Below are positions 11,601-26,600 of a stretch of 64,000 nt of DNA, one piece after another. This DNA comes from Liolophura sinensis. Taxonomy: Eukaryota; Mollusca; Polyplacophora; Chitonida; Chitonidae. A model generated the notes under the pieces. The model did not search any database. It saw nothing but the letters and a program-made list of their open reading frames with translations, and was not told where the DNA came from. Every line of letters begins with the position of its first letter. Positions within the stretch are counted from its first letter, which is position 1. The DNA is taken from positions 5,929,001-5,993,000 of the forward strand of contig NC_088299.1 in the NCBI RefSeq assembly GCF_032854445.1, written 5' to 3'. Both the position numbers and the translations under genes were made by a program.

Positions 11601-14600
11601 AGACACATTGGGAGTAATCTTTCATATAAAATTCTGCAAGTACGGGAGTATACATATGGCTATGGGAGTTCTATGATACCCATACAGTGAAGTTTTCTTA
11701 TTAAACCTTACACCCCATCATCACACAGTATGTATATGCCCATACATGTACTATCATGTCTTCTTGTGCAATACTAATAATAAAATAAGGTGGACTCTGT
11801 TATTACAACATCATAAAACCAGCTAGTCCCCCCAGCCACTGGCATAAAAACAATTCCTTGGTCTATTGGAATCTAAATTACTGAATTTGGTGTCCTACTC
11901 TTTCATGAACATAAAACCAAATGATGCAGTTTTGTGCCAATAAACCTGCAAATGTCCCTTCTCTTTCATCGCTGGAATTAGAGTAGATGTAGCGTGAATG
12001 GAAGACGTGAAGGAGAAGGGAGCACAGACGCTGTAACCCAGGTTAAGGTATCTTTTGAGAACCAGTGACTCCCAATACTTATCATACAGGCCTCTCGGGG
12101 TGCACAACGACAAAGACGGTGAGAAGAAATAAAACAAATGCCGCAAGGGAAATCGCTAAAACATGGTGCTGGCTCAATGCACTTCCTTTGATATCTGCAA
12201 TACGCCCTGTCAAAAAATGTTGTGCAAACTGGCAAGGCTAGGCAATATCAGCTGGCAAGAGGATTAAGTATCAGGTCCTGGGTTATAAAAACATTAATAG
12301 TGGTTTGATGGTGTACTACCATCTCGATCCACTCCCCCTGCCCACTGACACCTCTCCCCTCTCATCTCCCCCCTCCCCCCTCCTCCACCGCCCTCATCTC
12401 ACTTGGGCTGGTAATCAGACCTACTGGAAGGATGGGCCAGTGATATATAACAGGAGGAAGGTGGGGATAGTCTTCCTCTCCCTCTGTACCCAGACCATAT
12501 TCACTGATTGATTAGAACTGCTATAGTCCCTTGGGCACCAGTTTTGCCTCAGAGGTGATGCTGCTATCTTACACAAGTCAACCTCAAAGCCTCATCACAT
12601 TTATAATAGTACAGGTTACATTGGTCAATGCAGTCAGACTACAATATTAGTGTGAAGTAGAGGTCTAACATATACCGGAGGCACACACACATGAATGTAC
12701 AAACATAATACCAGTATGTCAGCTCACTTAACAAACGCTATCCAATTAAACAAAAATTAAAATGACGATGAAAAACTTTTAGTTTCATTTTCCTTGCATT
12801 TATAACAAATATTAGCACACCTATTTTTGAAGATCTTGATAATTATTATCACCACAGTTATGCACGGTATATATGCTCTTCACATTTTTATTTATCCCGC
12901 ATCAGACAAAATACTCCCCTTTTCATTGGACAACAACGGTCACATGGGGTACAGATATATTCACGAATCCTGCAGGTTACCTCAAATGTGCCTGCTGAGT
13001 AGGTTACCTTCCTTTGTTGGGGTCCAAAAATGGTCACATCACTGCAGCCATTCACCTATACATTCACCTACACGTCTTTTGCACTGAATTAATAGGTCTT
13101 TGCACGATAAATTCATTACATTGTGACTCCGTGATAGGATACGCAAATATATCGTGTTAATAACTTTCATATTTAATATGAGGATTATTGACACCATATA
13201 TTTGCGTATCCTATCACTGAGTCACCATGTAACTAAAAGAGTCTGTATGTAGTTTCTCACCCAACCTATACATATACAACTGTGTGGAAGAAATAATATC
13301 AGAGGGGTAATGACCCAGGAGCCTCTCACCAATGTGGTCGCTATGAGTTCAAGTCCAGCTCATGCTGGCTTCCTTTCTGGCCGAAGTGGGAAGGTCTGTC
13401 AGCAACCTGCAGATGGTCGGGGGTTTCCCTGGTTTCCTCCAACCATAATGCTTGCCCAGCGCCCAGCTGTTGTATAAGTGAAATATTCTTGGGTATGGTG
13501 TAAAACACCAATCACATAAAATAAATAAATAAATGAATTATGATTTTTTTTTAGTCTTATGTTCTGTATTTTACCTCTGATATAAATCATTCTTCATTTA
13601 CAAAACCAACATTTTCACAGCAACACCCTTCCAAACCCAAATAGAACTTGGTGCAGTAAAACTAAAAACACAAACAATTAACCTGCAACTTTCAAGAAAC
13701 TGTTCACCTAAAACACAGTCTTTAATGTCTATATAAATGGATACCATATCAGTAACATATTTTATCATTTCATTTAAATCCTCTACGGAACATGACATTG
13801 AACTGTGAAAAATCAATTAATTTCAAGGAAACATATTCCACAGTAAACATTTTCCCAAGATATTTCAACACCTTGAAAACCTTTCTTCAAGTGTCAAGTG
13901 CTTTCCAGGATTCTGGGCATCAGTGGGACCCCTGATGACCAAAAGTCATGTTGCAATATTTTACTGCCTTAATTACCATTTTATTAGGTTTCATATCAAG
14001 ATAACTGTCTCATCACAAAAACCTCTTAGCAGAACCAAAAGATTTCTAAATATATAGACTTTTTAGCATATCAATTACACTGGTAAAAAGAAATAAAAAA
14101 AAAGAAACAACATGTGCAACAAATCACTATTGCCACAATCAGAGATACATCAAAGAGAAGGCTTAATCAGGTGTGCCATTCCCATAGTTTTCTGCTCCAG
14201 CGGTAATACACTGTTACCTGGCCATGTCGCCCTTTGATGTTGGTATTACGGCTTAATGATGCAATGCTGCGTCGTTAATTTCACCACACGGTACGATTTT
14301 CTCTGCCTGTAATTAATAGCTATGCCAGGTTTGACATGATACAGATACTAATGCATCTAGACAAGGTCATTTTTCCAACAGCACATACTTTGGCCATTCA
14401 TCTGAGTTATGTCAACGCAAGAACAAAAAGCCGAAGTAGAGAACTACCCCTGGATGTAGGTACTGAATGCTTTAAGTAACAAAGGCCACGCCAATTTTAA
14501 TTGTTGTTTTATAAGCAGAATACATAAAAACTTGAAAATCATCAAATCTGTGAAAAATGTGGAAAATCCTGGCTATCTGTCATCATGAAGACATCATTTA

Positions 14601-17600
14601 CAATCTAAGAGAGCATAGGAAAAGAGAAAAATCTTAAAAACATGGAAATCAGACAAAATAAAAATGTGGATTTTCAATTATTACTTTTTTGGATTATTTT
14701 AGAGTCCCGTAAAATGCAAAATACAATTGGTGTGGCCTAAATACATTTGGACACAATAGATGCAGACAGATGGAGAAATGGACAAAATACACCTGGACAC
14801 AATAGATTCAGACAGATGGAAAAATGGACAAAAATACACCTGGACACCATAGATGCAAACAGATGGAGAAATGGACAAACTGCAAATGTTTTAAAGAAAA
14901 ACAAAACAACACAAAGTGCAAGTTTTTATAATCAAGCACATCTGTGCATTAGGTGAGGACTATGCTTAAAATCCCAAGCATTATCCATAAATTGCAAAAT
15001 TCAATGGCCAAAAAAAAGATTCAGAAATAAAACAGAAATCAAATTCATCACAATCTACACTGCATGTACATGTACCTGTAAAACATACAACCTAGGGGGC
15101 CTCCGTAGCTCAGTTGGTTAGTACACTAGCGCGGCGTAATGACCAAGGATCCTCTCACCAACGCGGTCGCTGTGAGTTCAAGTCCAGCTCATGCTGGACT
15201 TCCTCTTCGGCCGTACATGGGAAGTTCTGGCAGCAACCTGCGGATGGTTGTGGGTTTCCCCTGGGCTCTGCCCGGTTTCCTCCCACCATAATGCTGGCCG
15301 CCGTAGCATAAGTGAAATATTCTTGAGTATGGCATAAAACACCAATCAAGTAAATAAATAAATAAACATACAACCTATAAATTAGCTCTAATTCCAACAG
15401 ATTTCCTCTCTTCACCAAGTATTAATTACATACACACAGAATGCTATCAACATACTGGGGGTGTCGGGGGAGAGGGGCGCAAGCAATGGAATAGTCTACT
15501 GTTCGAGAGATAAGTTCAAATTAATGAAGAAAGATGCTACTTGTAGGTTTGATGACTCAGAACTGCTTGCGCAGCGGCCGTGAGAGTATGCCCCAGCATG
15601 TCGCTCCATAACCTGTAATGGCATCTCTTCTTTTCTTAGGTTTCAGATTACATAGCCAGGTATAAATTACACCTGTAGTGATAACGAGTTTCAGGTTGAC
15701 AGAATTTGTCAGAGTGTTTACCTGTCCTGGTAGTTAAATCTATCAAATTACAGGTAAATGAAGGTTGATCCATTCTGAAGGCATAACTTTACTGGTAAGT
15801 AAAACATTCTATAGTTCTGATGTAAATATTTATCAATGCAACATACCTCCATGTATATGCTTGTTCAGTTTTTGCAGCGGTACAACACAACGAATAATAA
15901 AGACATTGACAAGTAAAAACAGAAAAGCCTCTATTACATTCTTATTAGATGTTAATTTATCTATTTATTTATTTGATTAGTGTTTTATTTATGTATTTAT
16001 TTGATTGGTGTTTTACACCGCACTCAAGAATATTTCACTTATACGACAGTGGCCAGCATTATGGTGGGAGGAAACTGGGCAGAGCCCGGGGGAAACCCAC
16101 AACCATCCGCAGGTTGCTGGCAGGATCAGTGTTTTACACTGTACTCAAAAATATTTCACTTATACGACAGCGGCCATCATTATGGTGGGAGGAAATCACG
16201 CAGAGCTCTGAGGATATCACATATTATTCCATTCATATATTCACACAAATATAATCTCAGACGATGAAATTTTACAATGTTCATGAATCCGACACAAATA
16301 ACCAAAAAATATATATGTAATAAATATATAAGTGCAAAAAGTGAGATATGTTATATTTTTCTGACTACAGATTTCCACAGTTTCTTTACTAATTAAGCTG
16401 AATTGAGATTCTCTCAGCTGTTTATACAAGACAAGATGCTTACGTTTACTTCATTAGACTACATTAGAAACTTATTCATTCAGCAAAACGCCATGGGCAC
16501 TTCCTGACAAATACAAAGAGGATCCTCTGCACTATTTAGCTCAGGACTCATGATGTGCTGTGCCTTTGTCGAGTTACTTTCCGTTTCAGTATTAATTACC
16601 ACCCGCTAATCAGGCCACTAAGACGTTACCTCTACACCCCCAGGCTGAAATATACCTATAGCCAGTTGCCATGGTAATTATACCAAAGAGCCTTTACTGG
16701 ACATTATGTCTAACAAGATTCCTACATTAACAAGTGGTCAATAGATAGTGCCCCAGTCCCAGGGGCCGAAACAGGGACGTTAATTCAGTGTCCACTCTAT
16801 ACCTGAGTGAGTGAGTGAGTGCTTGGGGTTTAACGTCGTAGTTAACAATTTTTCAGTCATATGACGATGAAGGAATATTTAGAGTGCATGTAATGTGCCT
16901 CCTCGTTGCAGGACGGATTTCATCTAGTTCTTTCATCTAGTGCTGCTCATTGAGACAACTTACTGAAGGCAAGTAAGCTGCTCCGCCCGAGCCATTATAC
17001 TGATACGGGCCAGGCAGTCATTGCACTATCCCCTTCATGTTGAACGCCAAGCGAGGAAGTTACAACTTCCTCTTATAAAGTCTTAGGTGTGACTCGACCC
17101 AAGACACTCTCTGTCTCTCTGTACATAGCCAGGTTATGAATTTGTACCCTGAATATGGGATGGAAGTTCTGTCTTTAGGATCCACGCTACACTCAGGATT
17201 ATATCAGATATGATATCACTGCAGATAATTGAAGGAATCTGGGCTGTAGACAAGGCCACATCAATTAAAATATCTCGTCTCACGGGCAGGATGAATCTTT
17301 ATTCCAATGTTGTAAGAGGGTATAAAAATGACAATAAAACTCAAAAAATCCCATACTTCATAGAAAATGTGGACTTTCCTAAAACTGTGTATTTACGTAA
17401 TTAGAAAGTTATACTTACGTAACTGAAAAGTTTCAAAATGCAGGAAAATCATAAAAATATCAAGATCAGACAAAATGGAAACATGGATTTACAATTTTAC
17501 TTTACTTCCTTTTTTTAGAATTTTTTTTTATTTTCAGCTCAGATTTCTTTCAGATAATATTATCATAGAGGCAGATGAAGTTAACAATACTGAAAAGGAT

Positions 17601-20600
17601 TGAATGAACAGAAAAATGCGATGAATGTCTGCAGAAATTACATGTACATACCACTGAAATTAGACCTTAATTTTTTTCCATGCAGTCAAATGTTTGTTTT
17701 CTATGAGCTGGGCTTCTTTATGGAGCATTTTCCATTTCAAAATTTGATTTGATTGCTGTTTTATGCATGGTCATACCCGACAAATTTTCACCTATACAAC
17801 AACAGTCATCAAACATCATCTACACATGAGCGTCATCAAATACTTATAGGTATTGATGCCCCAGAAGTAATAAGGGCAGATCAATCTACAATTTCCCAGT
17901 TCTAAGGAAGAGTAGTGGCAAACTGATTTGCTTAATACAATTAATATAAATGATCACTTACAAAATGTAGTGTATTTAACTTTTTTAGTCCAAAAAAAAA
18001 ATAGGCATGTTAGTGCATGGTGTTATAGTGCATGTTCGCTGATAAGCAATTATGAAATCTGCAATGTGGAATTGCTGCAATAACTAACGTGACAAAATGC
18101 CACCCAAGTCAACTAACAAACCTCACTTCGTCACACAGAGGCAGCGCCCACATTAGGGAGACTTAGGGTGGGGTGAATAGAGGCATACGCTGAAGTTAAT
18201 GGGTCATAACAGAAGCCGTTGAAAAGACGCGAGACTCCTGAATCAGTGTACACATATTTGGCTAATGGTTGAGATGACAGGCAAATTAGTCCAGGCTTCT
18301 CTGTAAATGTGAGAACTGCAATATAAGTATACAATATCTGGCTGAATTATCTACTTATCTTTATTTATCACTGAACTCAATCTGCACTGATAAAAGACTA
18401 GCACTCTTGAGTGTTTAAGTGCTGGGTGGACTGGTGCAGTTTTTTCTAAGTGCCACAGTTTGACACCATTGTCCACCGAGCAATCAGACAAAACAGCGCT
18501 ACTCCAGCACCGCGTGGGGTCCTACAGTCCAGCCAGAAAACCACCCATCTTTAAAAAAGAAAGTACATACTCAAACGCTGTTTCCCCAAGCATTGCGCCT
18601 GAAAATCATACTTCTTCTCGGAGACGTGTTCGTTGAGAAAAAACACCGACTGTAATCATGGGATAAGAGTCTCTCTCCCAACGCCCTTTTCAAATCAGAC
18701 GAGGCAGAAATCATAGCCGACAAAAGCCGAAATGTGGACACAGCTGATGATCATTTCATGCCGGCATAAACAATAAAAGATGTCATTTTCGACAGGAGCG
18801 ATTCAACAGTTCCTCAAGTGATATTATTGCCAGCCCCGCCTAGTTTGAGAGGGGGTACCAAGGTCAATCCTGTCCCCCCAGCTTTCCCCCAGCTTTCCCA
18901 TCCTCACTATCCAAATAATATTGATATCTACTTACGCCTGTCAATCAAACACTGTCCACACACTAACTGTTAATTAATTCACGCCAATTATAGCTATACT
19001 TTATCTGTCAAAACCCTCCAGCTTTTAACCTTATAGACCCAAAATGTACAGACCTTTTGATGTACACATATTCTAAATATATATGTACAGTCAACTGATG
19101 AAGAATACTTGTAAAGAAAGCATATGTAAAAAAGAAAGCATATGTATAAAAGAAAGCATCTCCAGATAGACAAAACAACTGACAGCTTCAAAAATTTGCA
19201 TGCATTCACTTCACATGTGTCAAAATCCACACATCAAAAAAAAAAAAAAAAGCTGAAAAATTCTAAACAAAATCATACATGATACTTGAGACCTCCACGT
19301 CCATGTATATTAATTGTGGGAGACGTAATTATGGCAGCTCAATTTATTCAAAACTCTCTATCTGAAAATACACGTTCAGTTCTAACTAAACATACTATAA
19401 TTCTTCACCTTTTCACCTGTTAACAACTCGTTTACTCAAGCATATTCTTAAGGCATACTTCTTTGTAGAATGTTAATATCATACTTTTTGTGAAGCCCTG
19501 AAACTTGCCAATCCAAACCAATGTAGCTTTGTCTTCAAAATCAAATTACAAACGGGCTTAAATGGCATTGAAAGTTTCTCTTTCACAAGTGAAATGGTTG
19601 AAGAATTAGGTAAACCGGTACATGCAGGCTGTTGAAATATTCACTCTTAGAGCAAATCTTACTTAACACTCTTACTTTCAATTCTTGAATTGTAACAGTG
19701 ACAAAAATTTACCAGCCAATAAATCATGAACCACAAATGCAGATAAAGGGCCTATGATATCCAATGTATGACAATATGAACAGCTACATTTCAAATATGT
19801 AAAACTGGTTCATAATCTATATAAAAAGTGGTGACTCAAACTTAAAACGTTCCACTGGAAAAGTCTTTGTATAAATAAAACTAGTTCAAATAATGATGCA
19901 TTATTGTGGATTAATATTCCCAAGTTTAAATAAATGTAGACAGCCATATGTTTTCCAGCTGTCAAAATACATTCTGATATACATTTACAACTATGGAGGT
20001 ATATATTTTGTGTTGATTTCACTGGAGTGTTCACGTCTGTCAAAACAAAACGTAAAAACCATGTACGTTTCTGGACCTCTGGTTATGATAGTAACACACA
20101 ATAAATGCCGCAACTGACAGGCCAGCTGTCTGCTGAAATATACACAATTTGAAGGTGGTCTGGGCAGACTTAGATCTGTCACTCAGGCCTAAGTAGACCA
20201 ATTAGCAAGCTCCAAGGGTTTAAGACTCGTGCTGGGCATCTGGCTCTAGTTACGCAACACTACAGGGTGTCTGGTCTGGTGCTATCACAGTTTTCCTGTA
20301 CAAGTGCCTCCGATATCTAGTCTTGTCTGATCGCTCCAAAGGAAAAAAAAAGTACAGAGGAAAAAAAAAAACAAGGACTGCAAATGCTGCAATGCGCTGG
20401 AGAAGTAGGTAATGATAACATATATGAGCTGTTCAATTGTTTGTACTGAGCCCAGTGACAAGGGTCTGGCTCTAGCTTAACAAAGCACATGTGTCAATGG
20501 GCGGACCATACAAAAAAAAAAACCCAGCAGCAGATAAACCTATGAAGTAAGGCAAGCCCATACTTTTGTAGATCTGTTTCTAACCTTCGGTAAGGATGAA

Positions 20601-23600
20601 AAAATACACTGAGGTTGAGTCAAAGATTGGCAAAACAAGCCTGGAAATAAGCAGTAGGACAAAGACAAAGGACAATGTTATGCTGGAAATAGTACTTTGA
20701 CTGGAGCCAACTGTTTTGGTTCAGGACAAAACTGCCATGAAAATAACACTGTAACATTTGATACTATGTCCTGCACCAACTTCAACACTATTTCCAGGCT
20801 TGGCAAATGACAAGGATATGCCAGCAGACATGCATGGTACAAGACACTGTGTGTCTACTTTTTGCATATTTTTTTTCATATTATTTTCACAATGCACATG
20901 TTATCTACAGAACTAATGTACGTTTAAGGATGTTCAGAGCTCCCATGCTTGGCATTTTGTATGTGCTCTGAACACTGTATTTTGTCAAACTTTCTCACAC
21001 AAAAACGAGCAGATGAGCCATTTAAGCGATGGAAAAGAAATAGTCCTGTATGTGAATTATCAAAACATTTTCTGTGTTCATACTCAATACAAATAATTTA
21101 GCCTAATGTCAGCATATATAAAGACAGCAAAATATTTTGCAAAAATATCAAAAAGTACAAGTGAGTTAGATAATAATCTGATTTCTACACACCTATAAAT
21201 ACAATCTAACCATGGTATCAGTTTTCAATCATGTACAAAAACAGTATAAAGACAAAAAAAAAAAACCCACACACACACGTTTAACATTTTTGCAGACAGA
21301 TATGATAAATAACCTAAGATTTTTGCCAATGGCTAAGCTTCACACGTTTTACCTCGATTCTTTCAGAGTTCTATTAGTCTTAGAGAGGTGCTTTCATGTT
21401 TGGTTGGAATGAAAAATAATACTAGAAGGAACTTCAAAAACTTCAGCATATTTTGTAATATTTATTTCGGACTAAAAATGCACTTTTTGGGACAAAATTT
21501 TACGTCATTTATCATCTTGTCCCCTGTGATGTGCTTCCAATCAGTGTTCTCCTTACCTTCTTCTAAAGGAACTCTTTCACAGGCAGCTTTCCCATCGATG
21601 GACTCGTCTGACAAATCTCCACAATGATCCACCCGATCACACACCAGGTCCTTCTCTATACACAGACCATTATCACATTGAAAATTCGCCCCACAAGAGT
21701 TGAATTTTTTAAAATCTGAAAAAAAAAACACAAGAAACAGAACATCTGGATAAAGAATGGCTGCTTGAAAATGACAGCATGAAATGTCTTAAAGAAGTTC
21801 ATACAATATACAATTTGTAATTAACAGAGGTCTCTGTCTCAATAACCTAACTTGTAAATATTTACTTATTTCATTGGAGTTTTATGCTGAACTTGAAAAT
21901 TTCACTGATACAACGGTGACCAGCATTATGATGCAAGGAAACCGGGCAAAGTCTGGAGGAAACCCTTGACCAACCGCTGGTTGCTGCCAGCCTTTCTCAA
22001 GTATGACCTGAGTGGAAACCAGCCTGGCTTGGACTTGAACAAAGAGTGATCGCATCTGTGAATGGTTCCTGGACCCTGTTCTCCCCTGTTACCCACTAGG
22101 CCACGGAGGCCCTTCTAACTTTGTGGTTAAGCAGTGTAATTTGATGTAAATGCTTCAGAATAAAAAAAAAATCTGAAATATTTCACACGAATGACCTTGT
22201 TCTACATGTATTATCCTTTCATTACAAGAAGAAGAAGGACTTTCAGAACATAATTTCCACATCTTCAAACAAATCTCAACCTGCTCCAAACCAAGTGGCA
22301 ATAACATTTCTGAAACATGCCTACGCATATATAAAATTTATTTCTCAAGAACCTTTCACTTATATGACGGCAGCTAGCATTACAGTGGGAGGAAACCGAA
22401 GAGAGCCCCGCTGGAAACCCATGACCATCCGCAGGTTGCTGTCAGACCTACAACCACAGAAGAAGCCAGCATTAGCTTGACTTGACCTCACAACAACCAT
22501 GTTGGTGAGAGACTCCTGGGTATGTTCACACAGTTTTTAAGTCTTCTACAGAGTCTGCGGAGCTGTATTTGAACAAATGTGACCATGCTTCAAGTGGATG
22601 CCTTAGAGCACATGGCTAGCGAGAACTGGCCTGATCGAATGGATATACATACTGTATCTTGATCAGTGTACAAAGATGGAGCTTAGATATTTCATGTATG
22701 TATAGCAAATAAAGTCTCTTATAATCAGAAAGCAGATGAAGACAGGCTGGGCTCTAGTACCAGCCATGATACGACAAAAGTCTGCAACATGTGTGGAAGC
22801 CGATCAACAATTCGCCAGACAAAAAACATTCAACTGTCTCTTCTCTTTTTCATATTTTTTTTCTTCACCTTGGCAGGTTTGTTCAGCGCTTGATACAATC
22901 AGATGTCAATTAGTAAGGAAAGGAACAGGGCTCTGGTTTCAGAACTGCCTGCTGCGATTGCCCCATCAATTAGGCGACCAGCTGCCTGACAGCACTGTGG
23001 CCATACACTCCCTATATACTCCTATACTCCTAACCCAATACAGCCACTGTCTCTTTCCACAAGGCTAAGGAAATTGGATAATTTAAGATTGTCAGCTTAG
23101 TGTTGCATGATTGAGGCTATACTGAGAAATGCAACAGATAATGAATTATCCCGGGCTTGTTGTATTCATCCAGCATCTACAGATTTGCATGTATACAGGG
23201 TTGATCATCTGACAATGTAAGTATATTTCGAGACTGTCTGGAATAAGGAATTTACCACTGGCATGTTTTACTTTCCTCATGCAATGGCCTTTTTTTTTTA
23301 TAAAATTTTCATATTTATTTATTTGATTGGTGTTTTACGCCATACCCAAGAATATTTCACTTATATGACGGTGGCCAGCATTATGGTGGGAGGAAACCAG
23401 GCAAAGCCCTGGTGAAACCCACGACTATCCACACGTTGCTGGAAGGCCTTCCCATGCACAGCCGGAGAGGAAGTCAGCATAAGCTGGATTTAACTCACAG
23501 AGACCACATCGGTGAGGGGTTCCTGGGTCATTACGCTGCCCTAGAGCGCTAAACAAATGAGCCACTGAGGCTCCTAAATTTTTTATATAAATATATCAGT

Positions 23601-26600
23601 TTTCAAAACCAAATTTACAAAACTCATTGTAATTTCAGGCCATAGCCAAGGTTGTTTCATACATGAATATACATGTATGACTTTTTGCAACTGCATGGCT
23701 TTTCCCATATGTGATGAACAGACTTCAACTTCATATTGGCAGGACACAAGGGATCTTACACTACTGCAAAACTGCAGTAGCGCCGTTGACCACTTGACCA
23801 CTTACCAAGTCCCCTGTGAAAGTAGAGTGGAGGAATCTCTAATTTACCTGACTCATGCCAGGATTGAACCCATAACCATGGTTATAGGAACTGTGCTTGT
23901 TTAATTGTGAGGAATTTATTGACTGATTTATTTAATTGGTGTTTTACGCCATACTCAAGAATATTTCACTTATACGACAATGGCAAGCATTATGGTGGGA
24001 GGAAACCGCGCAGAGCCCGGGGGAAACCCACAACCATCCACAGATTGCTGGCACACCTTCCCATGTACAGCAATTGTGTGAGAAATGAAACTTAACTTAC
24101 AATTACAGGTTGGCACACTAATATAATAATGACTTCACAAAGTAAAGGCCCAACCCCCAAAATAAACAAAATATGATTTACTAAATATTAAAAATTACAA
24201 GTTATACTGAAGTTGAATTTTTCAAAAACTATAATTATTTGTGATATTACAGAGTTTCTTGAAAACAATGTCATAAAATACATGTCTTCTTCACGTCGAT
24301 GTGGCGTTAAGCCACAATCATTCATTCATTCTTCACGTTCATTTAAACTGAACATAGATGATATGATGAAGTCAGTGACATTTATGGCAAGCGAGCCAAA
24401 ACTGTCCCTAAGGCTATTTTCATTTATCTTTTGAGCATTTAGAATAGGATAATATATGCTGGAATTTTCCGTTCATATTTAATGGACTTACACGTGCTCA
24501 AAATAATGTGAAAAACATTTGGAAAAACACGCTATCAGAAATCCATCTTTACAATGAAATTGCTTTTGTGGAATTTTCTGCTAAGAAAAAAATTTCTTGG
24601 TAAAAGAAAAATGTAAAAGTTATTTCGAGTGATTCTGGATAGAGTTTTATGTTGTCACACATTTTTTTTCACTTTATGGGCACCCTACAGTCCATAAATT
24701 ACAAATGAAATCATATTCTGTTTGTCTACAAAACACATAGGAACATTTTATGTGTACATATGTACAGCATATATATTGTGTCCAAGGTAAACATGGACGC
24801 GAAAAACATTACCCATTGCGTAGACATACATAAACATACATCAACAAACATACCCGCCCAAAACTGCCTGCACATTTACAAAACCTTTGGTGGCTATAGC
24901 GCCAGTTTCGATGTTACAGTTGATCTGTACCACACACACGAGTCCAAAAAAGCAAAACTGTTACACGCAATGTGCTTTCTTTGGCACGCAATCTGTTAGA
25001 GAAACTTGATTTCATGCAAAACAGAGATGTGCACTTTAAGCCACTTGATACAGTGAGATAAGGACTTGCAACAGCACCTTCTTCTCAGGCGTTCTTCTCA
25101 GGAGTAACAATTTACAAAAGATTCTGTCTAGATTCTATTGAACTGAGAACGGTTACAGTCGCTCAAGCTGCCGTCATCACGAAAAGGGGTGTTTTTTTCC
25201 CTTTTTTTTTTTACGAGCATGCGTGTAGTGCAGGGCAGTAATTTGTAGGAATGCACTCTGTGATTTCTTTTACATCATTTACGAGTGTGGAATGTCAGCC
25301 AGGCATGCACAGGAGACGTCAGCGAAAAGAGACACAAGACAAAACCATTCAGCCAGCCAGAAAATCTTTTCTACAAGATACTGGTCATCCCAGAGCAGGA
25401 ATCCAACTCTTTCAATCAGAGATGATATCGATGTGGACAGAGCTAGTGTCTGGGCTAATAACCCCCGTGAGAGGGCTAACGAGCCCATCAGTGTAATGCA
25501 TCAGGTGTCAGTATAGACTCCTGGCTGGATGAACTAAACAAATCTCTCCCCCCCCCCCCCCCCACAAAACACCTTATGTAACACATCTTGCCTTCATAGT
25601 GATCATTAGTTTCAACCACCAAAGCCTCACCCACCATTTCCTTACAATTTTCACCAACAACAATTCTCAACCCACTCTATACCTACCCTTCAAGCAGTGA
25701 CCAAAAAGAGTTGGACGCCGCATTGCAGTTTCTAGTAAAACCCTCACGGTCACCCTTCACATTGCAGTTTCTAGTAAAACCCTCACGGTCACCCTTCACA
25801 TTGCAGTTTCTAGTAAAACCCTCACGGTCACCCTTCACTAACATCAGGTTAAACTGATGTGTTCAATAACATATCAACAATAGTTTTACCCCTCAACCCC
25901 CTTCCCCTTGCACTCCCCACCAGTCCCTTCTTCCATCCAGTTTAGCAGGACAGCTTGTTAATTTTCCCCTGTCTCCCCATGCACCTATCAGCACTAAGCC
26001 TGCCATATTATAGGTAGAATATCCCAGCCCATACAGCTCCCCTCACCCACAGTGTCACATAAATTCATTTCACTGTTAATAAAGACCATACTCAAGAACT
26101 TTTCACCTCTATGATGGCAGTCATGTTATAGGGTGGTGGAAACTGGAGCGTCCGGGATAAAACCACCCACCTTTGGCAAATAGCCGACAACCTTCCCAAA
26201 GTGATGTATAGACATGCCCGCAACACTGGTGGAAGAAAGTTGGTCTTGAAGAAACATCAGACTACATGAGCCAACATCCAGCAACTTATTATCATCAATG
26301 CCCCTGACCTCCCCCCCCCCCCCCTTCCGGAACAGCAGTGGAGGGTCTCTATAAATTCCCTGCCCAGGGCCAGATTTGAACCTATATCTTTTGAATCCAG
26401 CTGCTGTTTTTCCCCTAAATATATCAAGTGAACAACCAAATTGCTATTGATCCATGGTCTTATTGAAGCTTCCATCTCAGGTTCTACGATCCATCCAAAT
26501 TCCCCAAGGCTCGACTATCATCATGCACTAAAGGCAAACAATGACCTCCCTTAATTTCTATCTCCAGCACCAGTGACAACTTTCAAGTGCCTGCTTGCAT

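Larger units (their letters stand above)
11148..21556 (-). other. Intron between LDLRa and TM exons
   Basis: 10.4 kb GT-AG phase-1 intron. It holds a fold-back element (13126-13232), SINE-A copies (13304, 15097, 15956, 17742), a SINE-B copy (16804) and a 46-bp triple repeat (14751). The stretches between (11.2-13.1 kb, 18-21.5 kb) show nothing I can name beyond A-runs. Confidence 0.85.

Noticed and set aside
15097-15185. Functional tRNA gene at the SINE-A head
   Set aside because: The segment is part of a repeated SINE with target-site duplication and its arms do not pair as in a real tRNA.
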